In this document: positions 52,433-60,925 of the stretch, piece after piece
Position numbering within the stretch: position 1 is the first letter of the stretch
Layout: each line of letters starts with the position of its first letter
Source: Lachnospiraceae bacterium
GTDB taxonomy: Bacteria > Bacillota_A > Clostridia > Lachnospirales > Lachnospiraceae
Assembly: GCA_009911175.1 (NCBI GenBank)
Contig: QXWX01000036.1
Coordinates: 1-64,000, forward strand
Reading direction: 5' to 3'
Length of the DNA: 64,000 nt
The notes under the pieces: generated by a model
Seen by the model: only the letters and a program-made list of their open reading frames with translations
What the model was told of the DNA's origin: nothing
Database searches by the model: none
Program-made: the position numbers and the translations under genes

Positions 52433-55036
52433 ATGAACACAATCAGCAGGACTGCGCTTTCCAATTTCAGGAAAAATAAAAGCAGGAATTTATTGATCGG
52501 GACGGCGATTGGGCTCACCGCGCTTTTACTGACCGCTGCGCCCACAGTCATTCTCGGCTTTATCACGATCCGGAATCAGGCAGTGAACCAATATCACCCA
52601 ACCTTTCATGCCATGTACCGGGATGTGGACAGCCAGACAGCGAAGAAGCTCCTGGCGGATGAACGGATCGAACAGGCCGGGCTCCGGGAGGATGCGGCGG
52701 CGATGTACTGCGACCAGGATTCCGACATCCGGATCACCATGATATTCATTGACCAGGCAGCGGCGGAGCTTTCCAGACAGGAACTGGCGGAAGGACATTT
52801 GCCGGAGAAGGCGGATGAGATCGTGGTATCAAAGGGAGTCCTGGAAGCCATGGGGCTGGAAGGGACGGTGGGAGACCGGATCCAGATCCCATACCGCCCG
52901 AACGGCGGGAGCGAGACCAGGGAAAACCGGGAATTTACCATTTCGGGAATGGTCACGGACTCCGAGATCTCCATTCGGGAGGGCCTGTACTTCTGCTTCG
53001 TCTCGGATGCGTTTGCCGGAGAGATCCTGGCGGAGAATGAGCATGAATATCGGATCTACCTCCGGCTGGCCGGTGCGGACGGGATGACCACCGACGCTAT
53101 TCAGGAGCAGATCGAAACACTGGGCGGGGAATATGGTATTGCGAAAAATGAGATCGTCCTGAATCGGGAATATCTGATGGCAAATTATGTGGATACGTCC
53201 GTATACAGCGGGCTTGGACTGGTGCTGGCACTGATCGCGCTGGTCGGGGCGCTGACCATTTACGGAATTTACTATGTGTCCATGCTGGATAAAGTGCAGG
53301 AATACGGAAGGCTGCGCGCGGTGGGCGCCACGAAACGGCAGATCCGCCAGCTTGTCTTCCGGGAGGGGCTTGCGGTGGCGGCGATTGCGGTTCCCATCGG
53401 GATCCTTCTGGGAATTTTGGCAGGGGTGCAGGTGATCCGGCTGACGGCCAGATACAGTGTCAGCGGCGACATTGCCGTAGCAGAGCAGATGAAGCAGATT
53501 GTTGAAAAGGGAGAGGTGAATCTGATCCAGCCCTGGATTATTGTGTTCGGCGTTTTGATCAGCCTTGCGACGGTATACATTTCACTGCAAAAGCCTATGC
53601 GCACGGCGGCCAGGATCTCCCCCATTGAGGCGCTGCGCTTCCGGGGGGACGAAGGAAATGCAGCCGCTTCCCGGAAAAAATCCCGGCAGGACAAAGCAGG
53701 CGCAAAAGCAGAAAAAAATGCTGCGGCTGCCGAAAAAAAATCTGCGGTACGGCTGCGTTTCCGGCAGAAAAATGGCAGCGCGTCCGGGAAGACCAGAAAG
53801 GGCTACGAGGAGATCGACATCCGGAAACTGACCCTCACCAACCTGAGCCGAAATAAGAAACGCACGGTTATGACCATTTTTACGCTGGGGGCGACCGGGA
53901 TCCTGTTCATGGTTGTTGCCGCGGTCTGCAGCTGTCTCTCCCCCGAGGATATGGTGAAGGACGATCTGCGGGAGAATATCCAGATATCCGTGGACGCCTG
54001 GGAGGATCCCATGTACCCGGAGCGGGCGCTGAATAAAATCCAGCAGAATAATCCGCTGACAGAGGAGCGAAAGGAACAGATCCTTCAGATTGACGGAGTG
54101 GTGGATATTGATGTGGACACATCTGTAAGAGCCATGCTGGAAGGCCCCGAGGAGGCGGACGGAAGCCCGCTGGTAAGCAGCATCACAGGAGTCAGCGCAA
54201 AGGCATTGGACGCGCTCAGAGATTATGTCTCGGAGGGCTCTCTGGATGACCCGGCTCTGGCGGACGGCACCGGGATTATTTTAGGAGAAAAGTTCCGGGA
54301 TCGGTATGAAGAGATGAAGGACTGGAAGCCCGGGAAAACAATCCGTATGGAGCTGATGGACGGTGAGAAAATACTGCGGAAGGAGTTCCGGATCGCGGCA
54401 GTGACAAACGGCCCGATCAGCTATGGCGGAACCTGGCTTGCCATGCCCTCGGACGCGCTCCAAAGCCTCTGCGAAACGGATCTGACAGACTGCTTTGAGA
54501 TCACGGTGGAGTCTGGGATGGAGAAAAGCGCCGCAGAGGAAATCCGGCAATTGACGGCGGATATGGAATACCTGGAGATCAGGACGTATGAGGAAGCCTA
54601 TGAGGAGGCGGAAAAGTCCATCGGCATCATTCTCTCGGGATGCTACGGGGTGCTTCTGATCTTCGGTCTGATCGGCATCCTGAATCTGGTCAATACTATG
54701 ATCAACAGCGTGTATGTCAGGCGCAGGGAGCTGGGAATGCTGCAGGCCATCGGCATGTCCGAGCGGCAGACAGTAAATATGCTGCAGATGGAAGGGCTGT
54801 TCTACACGATGGGGACACTGGTGCTGTCGCTGGGACTTGGGAGCCTGCTGGGGTACGGCGCGTTCCTGTGGTCAAAAAAGACAGGGATCTTTTCCATTAC
54901 GACTTATCGGTATCCGGTGGTCCCGGCGCTGGTCCTTGCGGCAGTGGTGCTGGCAGTGCAGCTGCTGGTCACGTATCTGGTGAACCGGAGCTTCCAGAAG
55001 CAGAGTCTGATCGACCGGATCCGGTTTGCTGAATGA
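52433..55036 (+). CDS. ABC transporter permease, BceB/FtsX-type
   Basis: An 867-residue permease. It has an N-terminal segment, an extracellular domain of about 200 residues (to about 245), a first FtsX core (YVSMLDKVQEYGRLRAVGAT), then a basic, Lys/Ala-rich cytoplasmic linker (SRKKSRQDKAGAKAEKNAAA). A second extracellular domain and a final core (YVRRRELGMLQAIGMSERQ) follow. Classical BceB has ten segments with one large loop; the two-domain form here is nearer to FtsX/MacB-like detox permeases. Start follows the ATPase stop directly. Confidence 0.88.
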   Translation: MNTISRTALSNFRKNKSRNLLIGTAIGLTALLLTAAPTVILGFITIRNQAVNQYHPTFHAMYRDVDSQTAKKLLADERIEQAGLREDAAAMYCDQDSDIRITMIFIDQAAAELSRQELAEGHLPEKADEIVVSKGVLEAMGLEGTVGDRIQIPYRPNGGSETRENREFTISGMVTDSEISIREGLYFCFVSDAFAGEILAENEHEYRIYLRLAGADGMTTDAIQEQIETLGGEYGIAKNEIVLNREYLMANYVDTSVYSGLGLVLALIALVGALTIYGIYYVSMLDKVQEYGRLRAVGATKRQIRQLVFREGLAVAAIAVPIGILLGILAGVQVIRLTARYSVSGDIAVAEQMKQIVEKGEVNLIQPWIIVFGVLISLATVYISLQKPMRTAARISPIEALRFRGDEGNAAASRKKSRQDKAGAKAEKNAAAAEKKSAVRLRFRQKNGSASGKTRKGYEEIDIRKLTLTNLSRNKKRTVMTIFTLGATGILFMVVAAVCSCLSPEDMVKDDLRENIQISVDAWEDPMYPERALNKIQQNNPLTEERKEQILQIDGVVDIDVDTSVRAMLEGPEEADGSPLVSSITGVSAKALDALRDYVSEGSLDDPALADGTGIILGEKFRDRYEEMKDWKPGKTIRMELMDGEKILRKEFRIAAVTNGPISYGGTWLAMPSDALQSLCETDLTDCFEITVESGMEKSAAEEIRQLTADMEYLEIRTYEEAYEEAEKSIGIILSGCYGVLLIFGLIGILNLVNTMINSVYVRRRELGMLQAIGMSERQTVNMLQMEGLFYTMGTLVLSLGLGSLLGYGAFLWSKKTGIFSITTYRYPVVPALVLAAVVLAVQLLVTYLVNRSFQKQSLIDRIRFAE

Positions 55037-55048
55037 GAGGCCGGCGCA

Positions 55049-55081
55049 ATACTCACGGCAGATTTCATCGGCCGTGAGTAT
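55049..55081. terminator. Bidirectional terminator between permease and AraC gene
   Basis: ATACTCACGGC (55049-55059) pairs with GCCGTGAGTAT (55071-55081). The 3' end of both convergent genes lies within 50 bases. Confidence 0.75.
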
Positions 55082-55109
55082 ATTTAGGATTCATGTTACC
55101 ATACCCCTG

Positions 55110-56183
55110 TCATCGGCATTGATGCGCCTGCCGGAAGTCATGAGGAGAGACGGAAAACCTTTCCATAAAAAGCTTCCGGAAATGGCTGACATTGGAGTAC
55201 CCAATCTGTGCGGAAATCTCGCTCACCGGCAGGTCGGTCTCTTCCAACAGGGCCGCCGCCTGATTGAGCCGGATCTGCTGAATATTTTTGGAAAAGCTCA
55301 TCCCCGTATAATCCTGGATCAGCCGGATCAGATGATGTTCGCTGTAATGGAAAAAATCCGCCATTTCTTTCAGGCTGGTATTCTGATAATGACTTTCCAT
55401 GTATTTCAGCAGAAAAACAAAATCAGGCTCGTCATTTTCACCGGTTGGATTGGGAATGAAAACATCTTTCTCATGATTGCGGAGCAGTATCGAAAAGAAC
55501 AGCTCTGCAATCTGATTTTTCACCGCGTTTTTATATCGTTTTTCAGAGCATTCCTCAAGGTAGAGATATTCCAGGATCCGGAATAAACTGTCGTCATTTC
55601 CGGCATGGAATAACAGGTAGGAGTGCTCTTTGTTGCGGTAAAGCGTTTTCTGAAAAAAATCCCCCAGGATCGTTTTATTGGTCAGCGTATTAAAAAATGC
55701 CGAGTGAAATGTGCTGGAACGGATCAAAATATTGATCACCAGGCTGTCGTCATCCGCGGCATGGATCGCGTGCATGGTCCCGGGCGCCATGATCAGGACG
55801 TCCCCCTGGGATAAATGCTGATGCTGGCCGTTGATGTAATGGCTGCAGGAACCATTGAGCAGGCAGACGATCTCGAAAAAGCTGTGGGTGTGCAAAAAAG
55901 CGGGAAGATAGCGGAGATGCCTTGCGATCAGAAGGTCATTTCCGGAAGAGATGAAGGATTCTTCCAGCTTATGGTTCATCTGAAAATTCACATGGAAGCG
56001 CTGCGTGATCTCCTGGCTGATCTCCGATTCATGTTCTATCTCGATCAGATAGGCTTCCTCTGATCCGAGGCCGCTTTTCGTCTTAGCCTTCAAATAATCT
56101 TCAATTTTAAAATCCAGGTTATCTGTCCCACGGGGGGAATACATCGTGCTGGTATTGTAGCAGCTCTGCTTATATGCTTTCAT
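55110..56183 (-). CDS. AraC family regulator with cupin domain
   Basis: A 357-residue regulator. The middle carries a cupin sugar-sensing domain (PAFLHTHSFFEIVCLLNGSC and LIMAPGTMHAIHA). The last 100 residues hold two AraC helix-turn-helices (SLKEMADFFHYSEHHLIRLI and PVSEISAQIGYSNVSHFRK). It is divergent from the GPH transporter gene 298 bases away and probably controls it. An AGAGGATGAATC sequence precedes the ATG. Confidence 0.9.
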   Translation of the reverse strand: MKAYKQSCYNTSTMYSPRGTDNLDFKIEDYLKAKTKSGLGSEEAYLIEIEHESEISQEITQRFHVNFQMNHKLEESFISSGNDLLIARHLRYLPAFLHTHSFFEIVCLLNGSCSHYINGQHQHLSQGDVLIMAPGTMHAIHAADDDSLVINILIRSSTFHSAFFNTLTNKTILGDFFQKTLYRNKEHSYLLFHAGNDDSLFRILEYLYLEECSEKRYKNAVKNQIAELFFSILLRNHEKDVFIPNPTGENDEPDFVFLLKYMESHYQNTSLKEMADFFHYSEHHLIRLIQDYTGMSFSKNIQQIRLNQAAALLEETDLPVSEISAQIGYSNVSHFRKLFMERFSVSPHDFRQAHQCR

Positions 56184-56206
56184 GATTCATCCTCTGCAAA
56201 TTTATT

Positions 56207-56285
56207 CCAACTGTACGGTTGCAATCCGAAATCTCAGTTTTATGGAGTTTATTGCAATAAAACTGAGATTTTGGATTAGCAACCT
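56207..56285. repeat. Family-1 palindromic repeat, inverted copy
   Basis: TTCCAACTGTACGGTTGC at the left, then AATCC, AAATCTCAGTTTTA and its complement TAAAACTGAGATTT, then GGATT and GCAACC. The centre TTTATTGCAATAAA matches the minus strand of the copy at 1377-1463. It lies in the AraC/GPH intergenic region. Confidence 0.7.
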
Positions 56286-56481
56286 ACTCATAAATGAGCA
56301 AAAAAGCAGCTGAATTTCTTCTTCCATCATATCACGCAAATTCCGGGTTGTCACTTATTTTCAAGTCAATGTCATTTTTCGTGCTGTTTTTTGTGCTTCT
56401 GAATTGCTATAGTAATCCTACGATTTACAGATGTATGAAAACCAAATAGCTGTTATCTAAAAATGAGAGGAGAGAACACAG

Positions 56482-57858
56482 ATGTCAAACGAACCTTTAA
56501 AGAACACGAAGAAAGAAGCCGGCCCCGCGTTTACCTTCTTTTATGCAACCTCAGCATACGGCCCGGCCGCAATCATGGCGGCGGTGGCGGCGACCTTTAT
56601 ATCTCCGTTTATGACGGATACCATGCTTCTGCCGGCGGCAGCATGCTCGGTGATCATGTTTATTTCCAGCCTGTGGGACGCGATCAACGATCCCATGATG
56701 GGAGTCATTGCCGACCGGACCAATACAAAATGGGGGCGTTACCGTCCATGGCTGATCCCGGCTCCCGTGTTCTTGACCATTTTTTCCACACTGATGTGGA
56801 TCAATCCGAATCTGCCCACCATGGCAAAGGCGGTATTCTTTTTGGTCGTATATATGGGCTACGGAATGACCAGAACCATGTTTACTATGCCCCATGTGGC
56901 GCTCCTGCCTGCATGTGTGAAAAGCGATAAGGAGAGGAATCATGTGATCCATTTCGGAGCGATCCTGAATACGGCGGCATTTTCTATTGCTTCATCCTTT
57001 ACCCCGCAGATGAAGGCATTTTTTGAAAATATTTTCCACATTAACAACGGTTATGTTCCGATGATGCTTGTATTCGGCCTGATGTCCTGCGTGACCTTCT
57101 GGGGGCTGTTTAAAACCTCCGAAGAAAAGTATGTGGTAGAGACAGAAGAAAAGGCAAACGCCAAAGATATTTTTAAAGTGCTGGGCGAAAAAGAACTCTG
57201 GCCGCTGCTGATCGTTTGGCTCACATTCTTCATCGGCTACGGGCTGAACTTCGGGACCGCAGTGTATTACCTGATGTATTATCTGGAAAATCCGGGCCTG
57301 ATCACGCCGTTTTTCCTGATGCTGACCGTGACCGGATTCATTGCGATCACGTTTCTGTTCCCGCTGATGCTTAAGGTATTCAAGACCGGCCAGAAGGTGT
57401 ATATATTTACTTTGCTTACCAGTTCCGTGCTTTATATCCTTCTGTTCCTATTTGGAAAGTATAATGTGATGCTGATGCTCGTGCTGTCCGGCCTGGTGAA
57501 TCTGGTGACGACCCCTCAGATCGCGCTGATGTCTATCTTGACTATTGACGCCATTGATTTTATGCAGTGGAAGACACACAGGAGCTCCAACGGTATCATT
57601 GCATCCATAAAAGGGTTTGCGGAAAAATGCGGCAGCACCGTAGTCAATACCGGTATCCTGGCAATCCTGGCAGTGTCAGGATACATCCCAAATGCCATCG
57701 GTCAGGAACCGGCCAGTGCGCTTTTTGCGATCAACGCGACGCGATTTGGAATCCCGGTGATCTTCGCGGTGATCCAGCTGATCTGCCTGAGGAAGAATCC
57801 GGCGGAGATCCACAGGGCGGAGATTGAAGAGATGAAGGCGAAGGAGGCCGCAGAGTAA
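56482..57858 (+). CDS. GPH family sugar:cation symporter
   Basis: A 458-residue transporter with about twelve membrane segments, like MelB/XynT. The signature SLWDAINDPMMGVIADRTNTKWGRYRPWL matches the first cytoplasmic loop. It imports a glycoside, probably a xylo-oligosaccharide given the GH43 fragment downstream. GAGGAGAGAACACAG precedes the ATG. It is divergent from an AraC regulator. Confidence 0.9.
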   Translation: MSNEPLKNTKKEAGPAFTFFYATSAYGPAAIMAAVAATFISPFMTDTMLLPAAACSVIMFISSLWDAINDPMMGVIADRTNTKWGRYRPWLIPAPVFLTIFSTLMWINPNLPTMAKAVFFLVVYMGYGMTRTMFTMPHVALLPACVKSDKERNHVIHFGAILNTAAFSIASSFTPQMKAFFENIFHINNGYVPMMLVFGLMSCVTFWGLFKTSEEKYVVETEEKANAKDIFKVLGEKELWPLLIVWLTFFIGYGLNFGTAVYYLMYYLENPGLITPFFLMLTVTGFIAITFLFPLMLKVFKTGQKVYIFTLLTSSVLYILLFLFGKYNVMLMLVLSGLVNLVTTPQIALMSILTIDAIDFMQWKTHRSSNGIIASIKGFAEKCGSTVVNTGILAILAVSGYIPNAIGQEPASALFAINATRFGIPVIFAVIQLICLRKNPAEIHRAEIEEMKAKEAAE

Positions 57859-57935
57859 TAGAATTGCAGAAATAAAGAAAAAATGGGGGCTGTCCGATAA
57901 TTGGGCCAGCTCCAAAATCTCAATCGCCTTCGCCG

Positions 57936-58343
57936 CGTCTGAGGTTAATGGTATATTCCCACAGCTTCGAGGACACGCCGGACGGTGACATCTGTATGAC
58001 CGAGCTGGAACCGGATCTTTCCGCTGCCAGGACCGAGCCTGCTGTCTTATTTTCTGCAAAGGAGGCACCCTGGGCGAAGCCGGTTCCCTTTGCGGAAGCG
58101 GAATTTGGCATCAAGGGGGATGTATATTTTACGGACGGCCCCTGCCTGTTTCCGATGGAGGACGGGAAGCTGTACATGACCTGGTCCAGCTGGGGCGATG
58201 TGGGCTATGCGGTGGGGGCTGCCGTATCGGAAAGCGGGAACATACACGGCCCATGGAAACAACTGGCGGAGACCATCTGGCCGCGGAACGGCGGACACGG
58301 GATGCCCTTGGGCATAACCACTGACATTCGAAACAAGAAATGA
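57936..58343 (+). pseudogene. GH43-family glycosidase fragment
   Basis: The frame from ATG 57948 reads DGDICMTELEPDLSAA, then FAEAEFGIKGDVYFTDGPCL, DGKLYMTWSSWGDVGYAVG and NGGHGMPLG, all standard for the middle of a GH43 beta-xylosidase/arabinofuranosidase blade. The catalytic N-terminus and the C-terminal part are absent; the frame ends in TDIRNKK. About 130 of the usual 300-plus residues remain. It sits directly after the transporter, as a lost partner of it. Confidence 0.7.
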
Positions 58344-58360
58344 GAAAGGATGGTAAAGCT

Positions 58361-58553
58361 ATGGGCACTTACGTTAATCCGGGAAATGCGGCATTCCGGG
58401 AAGCGCTGAATTCCAGGATCTATATCGATAAAACAAAGCTGACCTTATACACAAACAGCATTTTAAATACCACCAAAAAAGTATATGCGTCAGCCGTCCC
58501 CGCCGTTTCGGAAAGCCCATGTACACTGATATTTTTCATTTTGCGCCCCAATC
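58361..58553 (+). pseudogene. Fragment of an AAA-ATPase-like/PD-(D/E)XK nuclease gene
   Basis: MGTYVNPGNAAFREALNSRI then IYIDKTKLTLYTNSILNTTK is the typical start of this large family. Directly after, the Walker-like text CVSRPRRFGKPM appears in a different frame (about 58480-58515), so a small deletion lies at 58475-58480. Only about 60 residues of the usual 500 remain. Confidence 0.65.
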
Positions 58554-58600
58554 TTGACACTGCTAAGTTTTGGCGATATAATCTTATCGGCGACAAGATT
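58554..58600 (+). promoter_or_regulatory. Promoter and TetR operator
   Basis: TTGACA (58554-58559) and TATAAT (58577-58582), spacer 17, both consensus. The dyad AATCTTATCG-g-CGACAAGATT (58580-58600) overlaps the -10 and start region and is the likely autorepression site. Confidence 0.75.
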
Positions 58601-58610
58601 GGAGGTTGTT

Positions 58611-59189
58611 ATGGATAATAAGCCTTATCATCACGGAAATCTACGAAGCGCTTTAGTTGAAGCGGGATTAGAGTTAATTAGCATGGAGGGTGAGGAGACT
58701 TTATCCCTACGTAAAGCTGCTATGAAATGTGGTGTCAGTAATGCTGCTCCTTATGCTCATTTTAACAACAAGGATGAGTTTATTGCCGCAATTCAACAAC
58801 ATATTATGGATTTGTTTGTGTCAACGTTGGAGCAAGCAGCAGAGACGTATGAAAATGCTCCTGATTTTCTGCCTATGCTCGGAACCGTCTATGTTAAATT
58901 CTTCTATCACAATCCCGTATATTTTGATTTTCTTTTTTCCAGAAAAAACATTCGGATAAACTTGTCATTGGATTGTGCAGGCGAAAAAGAACCCCTGCCG
59001 CTAAAAATACTGAAGCAGGCTGCAATGCAGACTTTTTCCAAAGTTGATATGCCAGAGCCTGTCATACAAAATAAAATAATAGCAATGTGGGCCTTGGTCC
59101 ATGGTTTATCGGCTATCGCAACGATGCCCAATGTAGAGTATGACAAAGATTGGGAAACAAGAATTGAAGATATCATTAAATCTATTTAG
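58611..59189 (+). CDS. TetR/AcrR family regulator
   Basis: A 192-residue repressor. MDNKPYHHGNLRSALVEAGL and SLRKAAMKCGVSNAAPYAHF give the helix-turn-helix; the C-terminal ligand domain resembles WHG/TetR_C_33. GGAGG at 58601-58605 precedes ATG 58611; the open frame from 58554 overlaps the promoter and is not coding. It probably represses itself and the two flavoprotein genes that follow, 28 bases downstream. Confidence 0.9.
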   Translation: MDNKPYHHGNLRSALVEAGLELISMEGEETLSLRKAAMKCGVSNAAPYAHFNNKDEFIAAIQQHIMDLFVSTLEQAAETYENAPDFLPMLGTVYVKFFYHNPVYFDFLFSRKNIRINLSLDCAGEKEPLPLKILKQAAMQTFSKVDMPEPVIQNKIIAMWALVHGLSAIATMPNVEYDKDWETRIEDIIKSI

Positions 59190-59217
59190 CGCCATATTAT
59201 AAAACGGGAGGACGAAA

Positions 59218-59490
59218 ATGAATGTTATCATACATGATTTGACCGACCTGCAATTTCAACAGATTTTCCCGCAAATCACAGGAGATACACGGATTGTATC
59301 TAATAAAGGTTTCATAAAAAACTGTATTGGATGTTTTGGCTGCTGGATTAAAACCCCAGGACAATGTGTAATGAAAGACGGATATGAAAATATGGTTAGC
59401 AGGAACAGCATCAATTTTAATGCGTCAAAGCATAACGTTGCTTTTTTCAATTCCATAGAGCAGCTATGTGGGAAAGTGGGGGAGCAGTAA
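59218..59490 (+). pseudogene. Flavodoxin-family oxidoreductase with internal deletion
   Basis: MNVIIHDLTDLQFQQIFPQI then GFIKNCIGCFGCWIKTPGQC and VMKDGYENM match the start of an NADPH-dependent FMN-reductase-like protein with its CxxCxxC-like Cys motif. The reading then jumps to a C-terminal type sequence FNASKHNVAFFNSIEQL. The central flavodoxin strands are missing and only 90 residues are left. GGAGGACGAAA precedes the start. Ends four bases before the next start. Confidence 0.65.
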
Positions 59491-59494
59491 AAAG

Positions 59495-60124
59495 ATGAAT
59501 ATAAGTATTATTAACGGAAGTCCCAAGTCTGGGGAAAGTACATCAGGACTTTTGATAAAGTATTTGCTGCAAGAAACGGGGGAAAGTAATGCGCAGGTGT
59601 TCAAATGTTCCTTGCAAGCAACAGAGTTGGCAGAAATAGCAAGCAGTGATGTATTGGTATTTGTGTTTCCGCTCTATGTAGATAGTATCCCCTCCCAGCT
59701 ACTCCAATTCCTAATTATCTTAGGAGAGCTAAAAGATTTGAACCATGATATGATGGTATATTGCGTTGTGAATAATGGTTTTTTTGAAGGGACACAAAAT
59801 TATATTGCGATTCAACAGATGAAAAATTGGTGTGCCGCAGCTAATTTGAAATGGGGGCAAGGTGTTGGCATTGGGGCTGGCGAAATGCTCCCGTTTATTT
59901 CCAATGTTCCACTAAAGCATGGACCGAACAAAAAAATCAGATATGCAATCAGCGATTTAGCAACCAATTTGCTAAATAGGCAACCTGGAAAAGACATTTT
60001 TATTTCACCAAATTGGCCTCGCTTTTTATGGAGAATACAATCAACAAGGTTCTTTTGGATGCCGCGAGCCAAATCAAATAGTCTTAAAAAGCAAGATTTA
60101 TACCAAGGAATAAAAAGATCATAG
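59495..60124 (+). CDS. NAD(P)H-dependent flavodoxin-like oxidoreductase
   Basis: A 209-residue protein. MNISIINGSPKSGESTSGLL is the FMN phosphate loop, VLVFVFPLYVDSIPSQLLQF the flavin strand, and VVNNGFFEGTQNYIAI the third. It is complete as far as I can see. It may serve as a partner of the preceding broken gene and lies under the TetR regulator. Substrate unknown. Confidence 0.75.
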   Translation: MNISIINGSPKSGESTSGLLIKYLLQETGESNAQVFKCSLQATELAEIASSDVLVFVFPLYVDSIPSQLLQFLIILGELKDLNHDMMVYCVVNNGFFEGTQNYIAIQQMKNWCAAANLKWGQGVGIGAGEMLPFISNVPLKHGPNKKIRYAISDLATNLLNRQPGKDIFISPNWPRFLWRIQSTRFFWMPRAKSNSLKKQDLYQGIKRS

Positions 60125-60144
60125 AGACTAAAGGGGAGCGGCAG

Positions 60145-60355
60145 ATGGTGATGGAATGGATATATTGCCCAAAATGCAAGCAGGAAAGCCATTTTTCAGG
60201 TCAACTATCAGCATGATACTCCGCAATCCCATTTATGCAATGGCTGACCTGGACATTTACGAGTTTTTCAAAAGCCAGGGAACGGGGATTTACAACGATG
60301 CCGCTTGGGCTGGACCAGTCCGGCATGGGGTGTCTGGCGAACAGAAATAAGGAAG
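60145..60355 (+). pseudogene. Mobile-element debris: KTR zinc-ribbon and serine recombinase pieces
   Basis: Frame 1 from ATG 60145 reads MVMEWIYCPKCKQESHFSGQ, a shortened cysteine-rich KTR protein joined at a deletion (normally two CxxC pairs). Frame 2 gives STISMILRNPIYAMADLDIYEFFKSQGTGIYND, with the NPIYAMAD wording of large serine recombinases of conjugative elements. Neither frame is complete. Confidence 0.6.
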
Positions 60356-60366
60356 GAGATTAACTA

Positions 60367-60561
60367 ATGACAATTCTAAATGAATTGGATTCTACTTGCG
60401 GACTCTTTGACGAGGAGCTGACGGTAAGATTCAGGGAATCTATAAGGATTGATAATGAAGTAAGAAAGATAAAAGGTTTGCCTGTGGCAGGATATGACGA
60501 TGAAACCCAGAAGGCGTACCTTGAGTATCCGGACGGGAGGCGCGAGCATGTCGGGAGATGA
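60367..60561 (+). CDS. Small antitoxin-like protein (64 aa)
   Basis: Begins MTILNELDSTCGLFDEEL and ends KKIKGLPVAGYDDETQKAYLEYPDGRREHVGR-like (KIKGLPVAGYDDET, AYLEYPDGRR). In my memory of Lachnospiraceae, such proteins precede zeta-toxin-type genes. GGAAGGAG precedes the ATG by 9 bases. The likely toxin behind it is only a fragment, so it is an orphan. Confidence 0.5.
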   Translation: MTILNELDSTCGLFDEELTVRFRESIRIDNEVRKIKGLPVAGYDDETQKAYLEYPDGRREHVGR

Positions 60562-60574
60562 TGTGATAAGGCTT

Positions 60575-60764
60575 CCGGAAGCGAGATTTGTGATATCTCG
60601 CACATATATGATAATACACAGGAGCCGTTCAGAAGTTCGACTCGGTTTATGCGCCCGGCGAGATCAAAGCGGCGGCTTATTACGAAGACGGGCCCAGTGA
60701 AGAGTACTGCCTGTGTACGGCAGAAGATGAGGTGCCCCTGTGCATGACGCTGGACCGGGGAATA
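60575..60764 (+). pseudogene. Zeta-toxin-like and GH2 beta-galactosidase fragments
   Basis: About 60580-60636 reads SEICDISHIYDNTQEPF, matching the end of zeta-toxin-like proteins (weak). From 60636 the other frame reads FDSVYAPGEIKAAAYYEDG and TAEDEVPLCMTLDRG, as in the C-terminal beta domain of GH2 beta-galactosidases (YAPGEIKA...AYxDG...LTxDR). The GH2 piece is clearer than the toxin piece. It ends where the GNAT fragment begins. Confidence 0.45.
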
Positions 60765-60765
60765 C

Positions 60766-60925
60766 TGATTGCACGGCAGCGATATTCTTTCTCCACATAT
60801 ACACACAGATATTCTTTCATACATTCTATATTCGTTTCCATGGGGACTCCCCATTTCTGATGAAACCACTGCGCGGCTTTTTCGGCCAGTTCCTCATACT
60901 CCCGTAATTTTATGATGGTTATCAT
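60766..60925 (-). pseudogene. GNAT acetyltransferase fragment with internal deletion
   Basis: On the minus strand MITIIKLREYEELAEKAAQWF and HQKWGVPMETNIECMKE read as a GNAT start. Then CVYVEKEYRCRAI joins the acetyl-CoA loop (EEYRCRGIA in relatives), skipping about 60 residues, and the tail beyond is foreign. The start overlaps the end of eutH by 31 bases. Confidence 0.65.

Noticed and set aside
57880..57920. Terminator after the GPH transporter (GGGGGCTG ... CAGCTCC)
   Set aside because: The pairing is imperfect and there is no T tract, so I did not list it.
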